Of a stretch of DNA of 64,000 nucleotides, positions 54,528 through 64,000 are shown in pieces (position 1 is the stretch's first letter; each line of letters begins with the position of its first letter). The DNA comes from Kangiella sp. (GTDB taxonomy: Bacteria; Pseudomonadota; Gammaproteobacteria; Enterobacterales; Kangiellaceae). Location: assembly GCF_014762745.1 (NCBI RefSeq), contig NZ_JABURJ010000112.1, forward strand, positions 1 through 64,000, given 5' to 3'. Under the pieces are notes generated by a model. The model made no database searches. It worked only from the letters and a program-made list of their open reading frames with translations, and was not told where the DNA came from. Both the position numbers and the translations under genes were made by a program.

Positions 54528-55643
54528 TTATTGCGCATACTTCTCTGAGGCTGTATCTATCACAGTAACAGCCCCATGTTCCACGTGGAACAACCTGACG
54601 TTATTATACCTGTTTATGAGGCTTTTGAGAGGATCTAAATGCACACAAGTAATAAATATCTGTTGGCTTTTGGGTTGCTGAGCAAGGAAATCAAGTAACA
54701 TCTGTTGATGCTGTTGATCCAGCTCGGCACCTATATCATCGAGCAAAAAAACAGGATACTGTTGCCCTCTTTCTTGTGCAAGGCTTAATTGAGCAAGCTT
54801 CAAAGCAGTGGTCACAAGCTTTTGTTGACCACGGGACAGATAGTCTGCAGCAAGCCTTTTTCCGGACATAATCTTTAGATCAGCCTTTTGAATGGTAGAG
54901 TGGGTGTAACCTTGCTTTGCGTCTTTGGGGTACTGTTCGATCAATAACTGCTTTAGATCGTCACCCTGCCAACCTTGATAAAACTGCAACGACACATCAA
55001 CATCAGGAAGAAACGATTTAATGATGCTATTGAAAAAAGGCTTTAGAAGTTGACAATATTCCTCGCGGTATTGATTAACATTTATGGAAAGAGGCACCAG
55101 TTGGCTATCCCATGCTTCTAACTCTCTATAGTTATTACTGGTCTTAAGTAACTTGTTTCGTTGCAATATCAACCTCTGGCAATCTTGCCAGCGTTTGAGA
55201 AAGGAATGTTCCACGTGGAACACTCCCCAGTCCAACATTTTTCGTCGCCCGCTGGAACCTTTGGTTAATAACTCGTAGTGCTCTGGAGCTAGAACTTGCA
55301 CTGGTGCGAGGGTCACCAGATCACTGAGTTTAGACAGTGGCTCCTGATTTAATCGCATTCGGACATCATTATTACGAAAACGCTGAATACCAAGTTTATG
55401 ACTAGAACCTTGGGCGATCAGTTCACTAAACAAAGTAAAAGAGTCATGCTCATGATTAACAAGTTTATTATGACGGCTGGTTCTAAAGGAACGGCCGTGG
55501 CCAAGAATGTAGAGAGACTCAAGAATACTGGTTTTTCCAGCTGCATTATTACCGTAGATAATATTAAGCTGTGGAGAAAAATGCAGCCTCGTGGGCTGCA
55601 GATTTCTAAAGTTTTGGATAGATAGGGATTGTATGTGCATCAA
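54528..55643 (-). CDS. recF: DNA replication/repair protein RecF
   Basis: YGNNAAGKTSILESLYILGHGRSFRT; between gyrB and dnaN. Confidence 0.97.
   Translation of the reverse strand: MMHIQSLSIQNFRNLQPTRLHFSPQLNIIYGNNAAGKTSILESLYILGHGRSFRTSRHNKLVNHEHDSFTLFSELIAQGSSHKLGIQRFRNNDVRMRLNQEPLSKLSDLVTLAPVQVLAPEHYELLTKGSSGRRKMLDWGVFHVEHSFLKRWQDCQRLILQRNKLLKTSNNYRELEAWDSQLVPLSINVNQYREEYCQLLKPFFNSIIKSFLPDVDVSLQFYQGWQGDDLKQLLIEQYPKDAKQGYTHSTIQKADLKIMSGKRLAADYLSRGQQKLVTTALKLAQLSLAQERGQQYPVFLLDDIGAELDQQHQQMLLDFLAQQPKSQQIFITCVHLDPLKSLINRYNNVRLFHVEHGAVTVIDTASEKYAQ
54577..54592. promoter_or_regulatory. parS: parS-like ParB-binding site
   Basis: Perfect palindrome TGTTCCACGTGGAACA. Confidence 0.88.
55207..55222. 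promoter_or_regulatory. parS: parS-like ParB-binding site
   Basis: Perfect palindrome TGTTCCACGTGGAACA. Confidence 0.88.
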
Positions 55644-55673
55644 AGATGCTTGCTGATTAGCAGTAAATGGTTA

Positions 55674-56777
55674 TTAAAGACGCATCGGCATAACAACATA
55701 GAGACTCTCGCCGCCATCGACTTCTTCTATCAGAGTACTGCTGTTAGCATCGATGAAAGTCAGCTTGACCTGAGGCGTTTTGATGGTATTCATAACGTCG
55801 ATCATGTAGCTGACATTAAAGCCAATTTCCAGATCAGAACCTTGATAGTCAACACCGAATTCGACTTCGGCTTCTTCCTGCTCCGGGTTGTTTGCATGTA
55901 AACGCACCTGGCCATTGGAAAGCATGAAGCGCACACCTCGGAACTTTTCATTACAAAGAATAGAAGCTCTTGAAAGAGACTCTTTAAATAACTCACGATC
56001 CGCAATCACGATCTTGTCACCGTTACGTGGTAACACTTTGTCGTATTCAGGGAAACGACCATCAACCAATTTTGAAGTAAAGGAATAGTCAGCACCGATA
56101 ACTTTAATATGGTTAGAGCCCAGGTTAAGAGTCACCTTTTCATCGCTGTGTTCTAGAAGTCGGGCTAATTCTGTCACCCCTTTACGAGGAATGATGGCAC
56201 TAATCTTATCTTCCGTATCAATGGATACTTTGGCGCGCGACAAAGCCAGGCGATGACCATCGGTAGCAACTGTGGTTAAACGATCGTTATCGAATTCGAA
56301 CAGCATGCCATTGAGATAATAGCGAACATCCTGTTGAGCCATGGCAAATTGAGTTTTCTCAATCAAAGTCTTAAGTACTTCCTGGGTCAACTCTAAAGAA
56401 GCGAGGCTGGCAGTTTCGTCTAGATTAGGGAACTCATTAGCCGACATGGTTGAAAGGCTGAAACGACTGCTTGGGGTAATGATTTTAAGGCGTGTCTCAG
56501 ACTGTTCAACTTTAACATTTTCGCCATCACCAAGACTGCGAACAATATCCAGCAACTTTCTGGCTGGAACGGTGATCTCTCCGGGTTCAAACTCTCCCTC
56601 TAAATCTACCTGAGCCTTAAGTTCGACCTCAAGATCAGTGGCGGTTAGTGATAACTTACTATCATCAACAACCATTAGAACATTAGAAAGAACAGGAAGT
56701 GTTTGTCGCTTTTCAACTGCACCGCTGACTAATTGAAGCGGCGCCAGCAATTGATCCCGGCTTATGGTAAAACGCAT
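55674..56777 (-). CDS. dnaN: DNA polymerase III beta sliding clamp
   Basis: MRFTISRDQLLAPLQLVSGAVEKRQTLPVLSNVL; C-terminal YVVMPMRL. Confidence 0.98.
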   Translation of the reverse strand: MRFTISRDQLLAPLQLVSGAVEKRQTLPVLSNVLMVVDDSKLSLTATDLEVELKAQVDLEGEFEPGEITVPARKLLDIVRSLGDGENVKVEQSETRLKIITPSSRFSLSTMSANEFPNLDETASLASLELTQEVLKTLIEKTQFAMAQQDVRYYLNGMLFEFDNDRLTTVATDGHRLALSRAKVSIDTEDKISAIIPRKGVTELARLLEHSDEKVTLNLGSNHIKVIGADYSFTSKLVDGRFPEYDKVLPRNGDKIVIADRELFKESLSRASILCNEKFRGVRFMLSNGQVRLHANNPEQEEAEVEFGVDYQGSDLEIGFNVSYMIDVMNTIKTPQVKLTFIDANSSTLIEEVDGGESLYVVMPMRL

Positions 56778-56792
56778 AGAGACACCTTATTA

Positions 56793-58187
56793 TTAGCTGG
56801 ACAGAGTCCTGAGTAAATTAGAGAAATCTTCTTCAATATCGATGCTTTCGCCTTTCAGCTGCTCAATCTTACGGCAGGCATGTAAAACCGTGGTATGGTC
56901 TTTCCCCCCAAAAGCATCACCAATTTCTGGCAGACTGTGGTTCGTCAGATTCTTAGCTAGAGCCATAGCCATTTGGCGTGGTCTGGCGATAGACCGACTA
57001 CGTCTCTGAGATAATAGATCAGAAACCTTTATCTTGTAATAGCTGGCAACAGTTTTTTGAATATTTTCAATAGAAATCAGTTTGTCCTGAGCGGCAATAA
57101 GGTCTTTTAGTGCGTCTTTAACGAAATCGAGGGTAATGGCACGGCCGGTAAATTGTGCATTGGCAATCACCCGTTTAAGAGCACCTTCGAGCTCTCGAAC
57201 ATTGGAGCGAATTCTTTTAGCAATAAAAAAAGCTACCTCATTAGGTAACTCAATTTTTGAGGAATGGGCTTTGCTCATAAGAATGGCAACCCGCGTTTCT
57301 AGCTCCGGTGGCTCAACGGCTACCGTCAACCCCCAACCGAATCGGGACTTTAACCGCTCTTCCAAACCCTCAACTTCTTTTGGGAAACGATCACAGGTAA
57401 TAATAACCTGTTTATTTTTTTCAATCAGGTTGTTGAAAGTGTGGAAAAACTCTTCCTGAGTACGACCTTTATTGGCAAAAAACTGAATATCATCAATTAA
57501 CAGAGCATCAACCGAGCGATAGAAATTCTTAAACTTATCCATGGTTCCAGTCTGTAAAGCCTTGACCATGTTAGCCATGAAACGCTCAGAGTGAAGATAG
57601 ACGATGCGGGCATTAGGCTTCTGCTCAAGAATGGCATTACCGACAGAGTGCATAAGGTGAGTCTTACCCAGGCCAACCCCACCATAAATAAATAAAGGAT
57701 TGTAAGCTTCGCCTGGATTTTCGGTAACCTGCTGGGCAGCCGCTCTTGCCAACTGATTAGACTTACCTTCAACAAAGTTGTTGAAGGTAAAATTAGGATT
57801 AAGATTGTTTTGTTGAAAGCCTGAAGGAGGTTGCTCTGTATGAGATTGGATGACGCGCCGAGCCTGAGTAACGGAATCAGAACTTGAACCATTTATATTT
57901 GCCTGCGAATTTGAACCAGAACTGCCTTGATCAGCAGATTGGTTTAAATTACCAACATGCAAAGAAATTTGTTTTTGAGACGAAGAGTCTTTTTGTTCTA
58001 AGTACTCATTAATACGATCCAGGTATTGCTGACGAATCCAGTCCACAAAGAAAGGGTTCGGCGCATACAGAGCCATCTCTGAGTCGGTTTCTTTAACCTG
58101 TAGCGGCTTGATCCAGGTGTTGAACTCAGTTGCAGACAATTCAGACTGTAGTTTTTGTAAACAACTTCGCCAGACGTTACCCATCAT
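56793..58187 (-). CDS. dnaA: chromosomal replication initiator DnaA
   Basis: [40 protein letters not shown]. Confidence 0.98.
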   Translation of the reverse strand: MMGNVWRSCLQKLQSELSATEFNTWIKPLQVKETDSEMALYAPNPFFVDWIRQQYLDRINEYLEQKDSSSQKQISLHVGNLNQSADQGSSGSNSQANINGSSSDSVTQARRVIQSHTEQPPSGFQQNNLNPNFTFNNFVEGKSNQLARAAAQQVTENPGEAYNPLFIYGGVGLGKTHLMHSVGNAILEQKPNARIVYLHSERFMANMVKALQTGTMDKFKNFYRSVDALLIDDIQFFANKGRTQEEFFHTFNNLIEKNKQVIITCDRFPKEVEGLEERLKSRFGWGLTVAVEPPELETRVAILMSKAHSSKIELPNEVAFFIAKRIRSNVRELEGALKRVIANAQFTGRAITLDFVKDALKDLIAAQDKLISIENIQKTVASYYKIKVSDLLSQRRSRSIARPRQMAMALAKNLTNHSLPEIGDAFGGKDHTTVLHACRKIEQLKGESIDIEEDFSNLLRTLSS

Positions 58188-58189
58188 TA

Positions 58190-59100
58190 TTATTAGAGTC
58201 CTAAAACTTTAGTTGTTAGTGCGTCTGATACATTGAAGCCCGACACACTGGGTAGCAATGTATTAACGCCTATTATCACTTCTAGATTGAACCTAAGAAC
58301 AGTCATTAACAGCTGTTCTTAAATCAGTATCGGCTAGTGTAGATCCGAAGGCTAAAATAATCCACAAGTTTACCTATATATTTTTCCTATAAGCTATTCC
58401 CTCATGATTGACGGGGCTAGATTTAAAACTATACAGAATCTGATTAAAAACCATTCAAATAACAAATTTGTGGGCATATCATGTATAAAAACCGTTTAAA
58501 TCTGTTGATAGAAGCATAATAAGTACAAATTGAACACTTATGCAGTTTTTGCACACCCGTTTGATGACAAGTTACACAAAGAGTTATCAATTCAGTATCC
58601 ATTTGATTTTACGCACAAAAAATCAGTTACCCACAGGAATAACGGTCACTAATAATAGTAATAAGATCTTTTTAAATAACTTTATTAATATTACGCGGTT
58701 AATAACATAAAAATACACGCTCATAATAACTTAAGCACTTTTTTTAGTACCATTTCTGACAAAAGCAACAAAAAGCCTTAAAAAGTCAAAATGTCAGTAA
58801 CGAAATGCTTTGGAATGCGCCATAACATATCCACAGAAGGCTTGCTAAAAAGAAAGAAATATCGACCATCTTGTGGTATTGAGAGAGCTAAAACACTAGA
58901 TAATCGAAAAAGAGGAAATTTTACGCAATTATCTTGTTTTTCAAGAGAACTTGATAAAGCTAAAAGATTGTTAAATAGCCTATAATACCGTTGCACAAAG
59001 GCTCCAGATCCTATAGAATCTCGCGTCCTTGTAGTAAGGCTGATACATGATCTGGTTTCGGAAGTCTAACCAATGACTTATGAGACTAAGGTTATCGGCT
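58190..59100. other. probable oriC region
   Basis: AT-rich intergenic region between dnaA and rpmH; TTTTGCACA (58547) plus near-consensus DnaA boxes at 58358, 58627, 58827; GATCTTTTTAAAT at 58665. Confidence 0.7.
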
Positions 59101-59129
59101 TAAATTTTATTGGCTAGTGGGTTAATCCG

Positions 59130-59264
59130 ATGAAAAGAACATTTCAACCAAGCGTAATCAAGCGTAAGCGTACTCACGGCTTCCGTGCACGTATGGCCAC
59201 CAAAAACGGTCGTCAGGTTATCAACCGTCGTCGTGCTAAAGGTCGTAAGCGTTTAACCGCCTGA
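59130..59264 (+). CDS. rpmH: 50S ribosomal protein L34
   Basis: [44 protein letters not shown]. Confidence 0.98.
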   Translation: MKRTFQPSVIKRKRTHGFRARMATKNGRQVINRRRAKGRKRLTA

Positions 59265-59284
59265 TAAGTAAAGTATTCCTTGAT

Positions 59285-59671
59285 GTGAGTGACAGTCAGA
59301 CTTGTACTAAACAGCTTTGTGCTGGCTTTCCTGCAAGTCTGCGACTGCTCACAGCAGAGGATTACAAATGGGTTTTTAATAACAACCCGATCAAATTAGT
59401 TTGCCCTCCTTTCACCCTTCTTGCCGTTCCAAATCAAAAAAAGTTTTCTCGGCTTGGTCTGATTGTGGCTAAAAAAAATGTGCGAAGAGCCGTTGATCGT
59501 AACCGCCTTAAGCGCATGGCCAGAGAAAGTTTCCGTTTGCAACAACAGCAACTACCGGCATACGACATTGTTTTATTAGCGCGTCGTGGTAGTAGTCAGT
59601 TAGCGAATAAGGTATTATTCGAGCACCTTGAACAACTCTGGATTCGTTTACAGAAAAGGGTTAACAAGTGA
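59285..59671 (+). CDS. rnpA: ribonuclease P protein component
   Basis: [25 protein letters not shown] start. Confidence 0.96.
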   Translation: MSDSQTCTKQLCAGFPASLRLLTAEDYKWVFNNNPIKLVCPPFTLLAVPNQKKFSRLGLIVAKKNVRRAVDRNRLKRMARESFRLQQQQLPAYDIVLLARRGSSQLANKVLFEHLEQLWIRLQKRVNK

Positions 59672-59892
59672 TTAATCGGGTATTGATTGGAATCGTTCGT
59701 GGCTACCAGAAGGTATTGAGCCCAGTGATGGGTAATCAGTGCCGTTTTTATCCCACCTGTTCTAATTATTCGATAGAAGCTTTGGAGCAGCATGGAGCCA
59801 TTAAGGGGAGCTGGTTAACCGTTAAGCGAATTGCTCGTTGTCATCCCGGATGTGAGGGTGGACATGATCCTGTCCCTCCCGTAAACCAATAA
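59668..59892 (+). CDS. yidD: membrane protein insertion efficiency factor YidD
   Basis: [32 protein letters not shown]. Confidence 0.96.
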   Translation: MINRVLIGIVRGYQKVLSPVMGNQCRFYPTCSNYSIEALEQHGAIKGSWLTVKRIARCHPGCEGGHDPVPPVNQ

Positions 59893-59922
59893 CAGTACAC
59901 GCAAAGAATTAAAGAGATTGCT

Positions 59923-61536
59923 ATGGAATCGATGCGCGGATTTTTTATTTTAGGTTTTGCTATTTGTAGTTTCTTGCTTTATCAAGCCTGGCAAAAAGAC
60001 TATGGCCCACAACCACAACAGGAAATTAATGAACAGTTTGGCCAAAGCGACTCTGTGGCCAACAGTAAAGTTGAAACCGACAACCTGATTGAAGTAGTCA
60101 CTGATGTATTAAAAGTTAAAATCGATCGTGTCGGCGGTGATGTGGTCTATGCTGAACTGAATAACTATAACCGTGAGTTAGATAGCGAAGCTGAAAAAGT
60201 GGTCCTGTTTGATTATCGCGATCGACTTTATCAAGCAAAAAGTGCTTTGTTGGGCAATGGTGCTCCCGATAACCAGTTACCGCGCGCCAGCTATCAGGCA
60301 GAGCAGAAAAGTTATCAATTAAATGCCGAACAAGATACGCTTGACGTTCCATTGAGTTGGACCAATCAGGAAGGTGTTGAGTTTACTAAGACCTTTAAAT
60401 TCAAACGGAATGACTATGAAATTGGTGTTGAATATAAGGTTAATAATCAATCTGCCAACGATAGAACCTATAATTTTGTAGCCGAACTGATTCGTGATCA
60501 GAAGCCAACTGGGCTAGAAGAAAAATCATCATTTGGTATGTCACCTTTTATTGGTGTTGCCTACTCCCCTGAAGAAAGAAAATACGAAAAGATTTCCTTT
60601 GAAGATATTGCAGAAGAACCTATTGATGTAACCCGTCAGGGTGGCTGGATTGGCTATTTGCAACATTACTTTATTTCTGCCTGGATCCCTGAGCAGCAGG
60701 AACAGATTAAAGTGACCTCTACGGTCAAGCCTAACCAGGATACAATTATTCGCTTTATCCAGCCGACGGTATCGGTTCCGGCTAAAAGTGAAAAAGTCAT
60801 TGGAGCAACTTTGTATGTGGGCCCTAAGATTCTGAAGCGCTTAGAAGCGGCTGCGCCAGGGCTTGAAAAGTCACTCGATCTGAGCTGGGTATGGTGGATT
60901 GGCTTACCTTTATATAAGTTAATGCAGTTCTTCTACTCGTTTGTTGCTAACTGGGGTGTGGCTATTATCCTGGTTACGCTGGTGGTAAAAGCATTGCTTT
61001 ATCCATTATCAGCAGCACAATATCGCTCAATGGCCAATATGCGTAAGTTGGCACCTAAAATGCAGCAATTGAAAGAGCGTTATGGTGAAGACAAACAACG
61101 TATGCAGCAGGAAATGATGAAGATGTATAAGGAGGAAGGAGCCAATCCATTTGGTGGCTGTCTGCCAATGTTATTGCAGTTCCCAATCTTTATCGCACTC
61201 TATTATGTGTTGTTCGAAGCGGTTGAGTTGCGCCATGCCCCTTTCTTTGGCTGGATTCAGGATTTATCGGTAGCCGACCCTTATTTTGTATTACCTCTGT
61301 TGATGGGCGGTAGTATGTGGCTGATGCAGAAGTTACAACCACAGTCACCAACCATGGATCCGATGCAGCAGAAAATCATGAGCTACCTTCCTGTAGTCTT
61401 TACCGTCTTTATGCTGTTCTTCCCTGCTGGTCTGGTTCTTTATTGGCTATGTAACAACCTGATTTCGGTTGCTCAGCAACAGTACATCACCAAGAAGATC
61501 GAAAGACAGGGAACCGTAAAAGCTAAAGCTAAATAA
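59923..61536 (+). CDS. yidC: membrane protein insertase YidC
   Basis: [49 protein letters not shown]. Confidence 0.97.
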   Translation: MESMRGFFILGFAICSFLLYQAWQKDYGPQPQQEINEQFGQSDSVANSKVETDNLIEVVTDVLKVKIDRVGGDVVYAELNNYNRELDSEAEKVVLFDYRDRLYQAKSALLGNGAPDNQLPRASYQAEQKSYQLNAEQDTLDVPLSWTNQEGVEFTKTFKFKRNDYEIGVEYKVNNQSANDRTYNFVAELIRDQKPTGLEEKSSFGMSPFIGVAYSPEERKYEKISFEDIAEEPIDVTRQGGWIGYLQHYFISAWIPEQQEQIKVTSTVKPNQDTIIRFIQPTVSVPAKSEKVIGATLYVGPKILKRLEAAAPGLEKSLDLSWVWWIGLPLYKLMQFFYSFVANWGVAIILVTLVVKALLYPLSAAQYRSMANMRKLAPKMQQLKERYGEDKQRMQQEMMKMYKEEGANPFGGCLPMLLQFPIFIALYYVLFEAVELRHAPFFGWIQDLSVADPYFVLPLLMGGSMWLMQKLQPQSPTMDPMQQKIMSYLPVVFTVFMLFFPAGLVLYWLCNNLISVAQQQYITKKIERQGTVKAKAK

Positions 61537-61549
61537 CACAGAAAGTATC

Positions 61550-62908
61550 GTGGATAATCGAGATACGATAGCCGCAATAGCAACGCCACCCGGTCGCGGT
61601 GGCGTTGGCATTATTAGAGTATCGGGAAAAAACTGTGAATTAATAGCGGAAAAAATACTACATAAACCACTTAAAGTTCGCGAAGCCACTTACCTCCCCT
61701 TCTATGACAATAAAAACAATGTTCTTGATCAGGGCATTGCTATTATATTTAAAGCTCCTAACTCATTTACCGGCGAAGATGTACTGGAATTACAAGGTCA
61801 TGGGGGACCGGTTATTCTAGATCTGTTGTTAAGGGAAGTACTCTCGGCGGGTGCGAGAATCGCAAAGCCCGGCGAGTTTTCTGAAAGAGCTTTTCTGAAC
61901 GACAAGCTGGATCTTGCTCAGGCTGAAGCAATTGCCGATTTAATTGAATCAACCTCAGAACAGGCCGCTCGTTCAGCCATGCGATCATTGCAGGGTGAGT
62001 TTTCAAATAAAGTTAATGCACTGGTTGAGTCACTGATTCATTTAAGAATTTATGTTGAAGCTGCGATTGATTTCCCAGAAGAAGAAATTGACTTCTTATC
62101 TGATGGCAAGGTGCAGACTGATCTATACGCTATCATTGATGCTATAAAACAACTCAAGAATGAAGCCCAGCAAGGCTCGATTTTGCGCGAAGGTATGACG
62201 GTAGTGATCGCCGGTAAGCCTAATGCAGGTAAATCAAGCTTGCTTAATGCGTTAGCTGGAAAAGAGTCAGCCATTGTAACGGACATTGCGGGAACAACCC
62301 GCGATGTCTTGCGCGAACATATTCATATTGATGGGTTGCCTGTTCACATTATTGATACTGCGGGGTTGCGTGACAGCGATGACACAGTTGAAAAAATTGG
62401 TATCGAGCGAGCCTGGCAGGAAATTGAAAAAGCAGACCAAATCATTCTGGTGGCAGATGCCAGCGAAACCCGTCAGTTTGTACCTCATGAAATTGATCCA
62501 GCCTTTACCCGCTTCGAACAATTTAAGGATAAATTATTAATTGTGGCGAACAAGCTGGATCTGACCGGCAATGATAAACTGATCGAAAACCAACATTATA
62601 AAGTACTGCCTTTGAGTGCTAAAACCGGACAGGGAATAGAAAAACTAAAAGAAACATTAAAAGATATTGTTGGATTTAAACAAACCTCTGAAGGATCCTT
62701 TATTGCCCGTCGCCGACATCTTGATGCCATCGAGAGAGCATTAGAATATTGTGAAAATGGAAAGCAGCAACTGGAGGTTTATCATGCCGGAGAGTTGCTG
62801 GCGGATGAATTAAGACAGGCGCAAAATGCATTATCAGAAATCACCGGCGAGTTTACCGCCGATGATTTATTAGGACGAATCTTTAGTAGTTTCTGTATCG
62901 GTAAGTAA
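61550..62908 (+). CDS. mnmE: tRNA modification GTPase MnmE
   Basis: [39 protein letters not shown]-terminal FSSFCIGK. Confidence 0.98.
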   Translation: MDNRDTIAAIATPPGRGGVGIIRVSGKNCELIAEKILHKPLKVREATYLPFYDNKNNVLDQGIAIIFKAPNSFTGEDVLELQGHGGPVILDLLLREVLSAGARIAKPGEFSERAFLNDKLDLAQAEAIADLIESTSEQAARSAMRSLQGEFSNKVNALVESLIHLRIYVEAAIDFPEEEIDFLSDGKVQTDLYAIIDAIKQLKNEAQQGSILREGMTVVIAGKPNAGKSSLLNALAGKESAIVTDIAGTTRDVLREHIHIDGLPVHIIDTAGLRDSDDTVEKIGIERAWQEIEKADQIILVADASETRQFVPHEIDPAFTRFEQFKDKLLIVANKLDLTGNDKLIENQHYKVLPLSAKTGQGIEKLKETLKDIVGFKQTSEGSFIARRRHLDAIERALEYCENGKQQLEVYHAGELLADELRQAQNALSEITGEFTADDLLGRIFSSFCIGK

Positions 62909-62924
62909 ATAGAGCTGAACAATT

Positions 62925-63971
62925 TTAAGAAGTTTGTTCAGCAGTTTGCTGTTGCAAACCAATCCGATTCCATTTCTGCCATTTAACCGATTCGCGATTA
63001 TAGAGTTTCTGCAGGCTCATAGTTAGAGCAACTAGTTCGATAAACTCAATCACGTAAAGCAGCAACCAGGCCACAGGAATAAACGGGATCAGGTTTTTGT
63101 GGAAACTGGATTTGGAATCAAGTTTTATCTGCATCGTTACCAGCGCTGATGAAACCAGAATCACCGAGGCTAGCAAGACAAAGTCTTGGCTGACAATGAC
63201 GTAGCAGTAGAAAAGCGATAAAAACAAACCGACATTTAAAAGCATAATTTCCGCGTATATTGCCAGTGGTAAAATAAACCAGGACAGATAGCGACTGTGT
63301 TGATTATTGCTGCTTAAAAACAGTTCTTTATGTTTAAAATAACAAAGAATGCGGCCGTACTTCCAACGCAGGCGTTGCTTGCGCAGGCCTTTCCAGTCTG
63401 TGGGACCTTCGGTATAAACCACGGCATCATGTGCATATCGTGTTTTGTAGCCATGACTTAAAATACTCATTGAAAGATCGATATCTTCTGTAATGATTTC
63501 TTCGTCAAAACCTCTAAGGTTAGTAAGTACGTCACGACGATAGGCAGCTGCGGCACCGCCAATAATGTGCACGGCATTGAAGTAAGAATCAGCCCGCTTG
63601 TAGAAAAAACCGCATACATATTCGAGCTGTTGTAGCCATTCGAGAGGTTTTTTCTTGTTACCGACAATGATGTTACCGGCAACCGCACCTACTGAAGGAT
63701 CGTCAAAGCGTTGCACGAATTTGTAAATGGCATTTTTATCAACGATACAGTCTGCATCAATAGTGATAATGATGTTACCTTCGGCAATTTCCAGGCCTTT
63801 ATTTAAGGCGCGCGCTTTGCCGCCATTGGTCAAAGATAAGTACTTGATAGGAACAAGTTGATCAGAGTGTTGTTCGTAATCTGCGATAAAGTTTCGAACC
63901 AGCTGATCGGTGCTGTCGGTAGAACCATCATTGATCACAATCAGTTCAAAATCGTGATAGTTAGATTGCAA
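62925..63971 (-). CDS. family 2 glycosyltransferase (5' end outside window)
   Basis: VINDGSTDSTDQLV, GNIIITIDADCIVD, EDIDLSM, QRLRWKYG. Confidence 0.9.
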   Translation of the reverse strand: MQSNYHDFELIVINDGSTDSTDQLVRNFIADYEQHSDQLVPIKYLSLTNGGKARALNKGLEIAEGNIIITIDADCIVDKNAIYKFVQRFDDPSVGAVAGNIIVGNKKKPLEWLQQLEYVCGFFYKRADSYFNAVHIIGGAAAAYRRDVLTNLRGFDEEIITEDIDLSMSILSHGYKTRYAHDAVVYTEGPTDWKGLRKQRLRWKYGRILCYFKHKELFLSSNNQHSRYLSWFILPLAIYAEIMLLNVGLFLSLFYCYVIVSQDFVLLASVILVSSALVTMQIKLDSKSSFHKNLIPFIPVAWLLLYVIEFIELVALTMSLQKLYNRESVKWQKWNRIGLQQQTAEQTS

Positions 63972-64000
63972 AACAGATTCGATGGTTTTAATAATTCCTA

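Noticed and set aside
58778-58996. ORFs on both strands (58778-58996 - and 58791-58985 +) inside the origin region
   Set aside because: Low-complexity composition, no RBS or family signature, sit in putative oriC; considered random.

Overview
64-kb window of a gammaproteobacterial chromosome (gene content suggests a marine, Kangiella-like lineage; this is inference). It has two parts. (1) Positions ~1-20.6 kb are an accessory region in which every credible gene is on the minus strand. It contains SxxK serine hydrolases (five in total), a sulfotransferase, VOC and YciI-like enzymes, a VIM-like subclass B1 metallo-beta-lactamase, an IS1595-family IS with perfect ends and TSD, and small cassette-type ORFs. 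It abuts an integron-type tyrosine recombinase (IntI, 20865-21830 +) transcribed away from the array. Two convincing attC-like sites, one attC-like palindrome directly behind the metallo-beta-lactamase, and one truncated attC half-site support a sedentary chromosomal integron. (2) Positions ~21.8-64 kb are mostly core genome: comM, an ECF sigma/anti-sigma locus with a subtilase, an ArsR/rhodanese/persulfide-dioxygenase locus with an RND exporter, rep, fadBA, pepQ, gyrB-recF-dnaN-dnaA, a probable oriC, rpmH-rnpA-yidD-yidC-mnmE. Two perfect parS-like 16-mers lie inside recF. The strongest lead is the VIM-like metallo-beta-lactamase as a probable cassette in a chromosomal integron. Frameshifted or decayed genes (GGDEF protein, PPK2, alpha/beta hydrolase, paralogue remnant) are also reported. 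All assignments are from reading motifs by eye; no searches were run.
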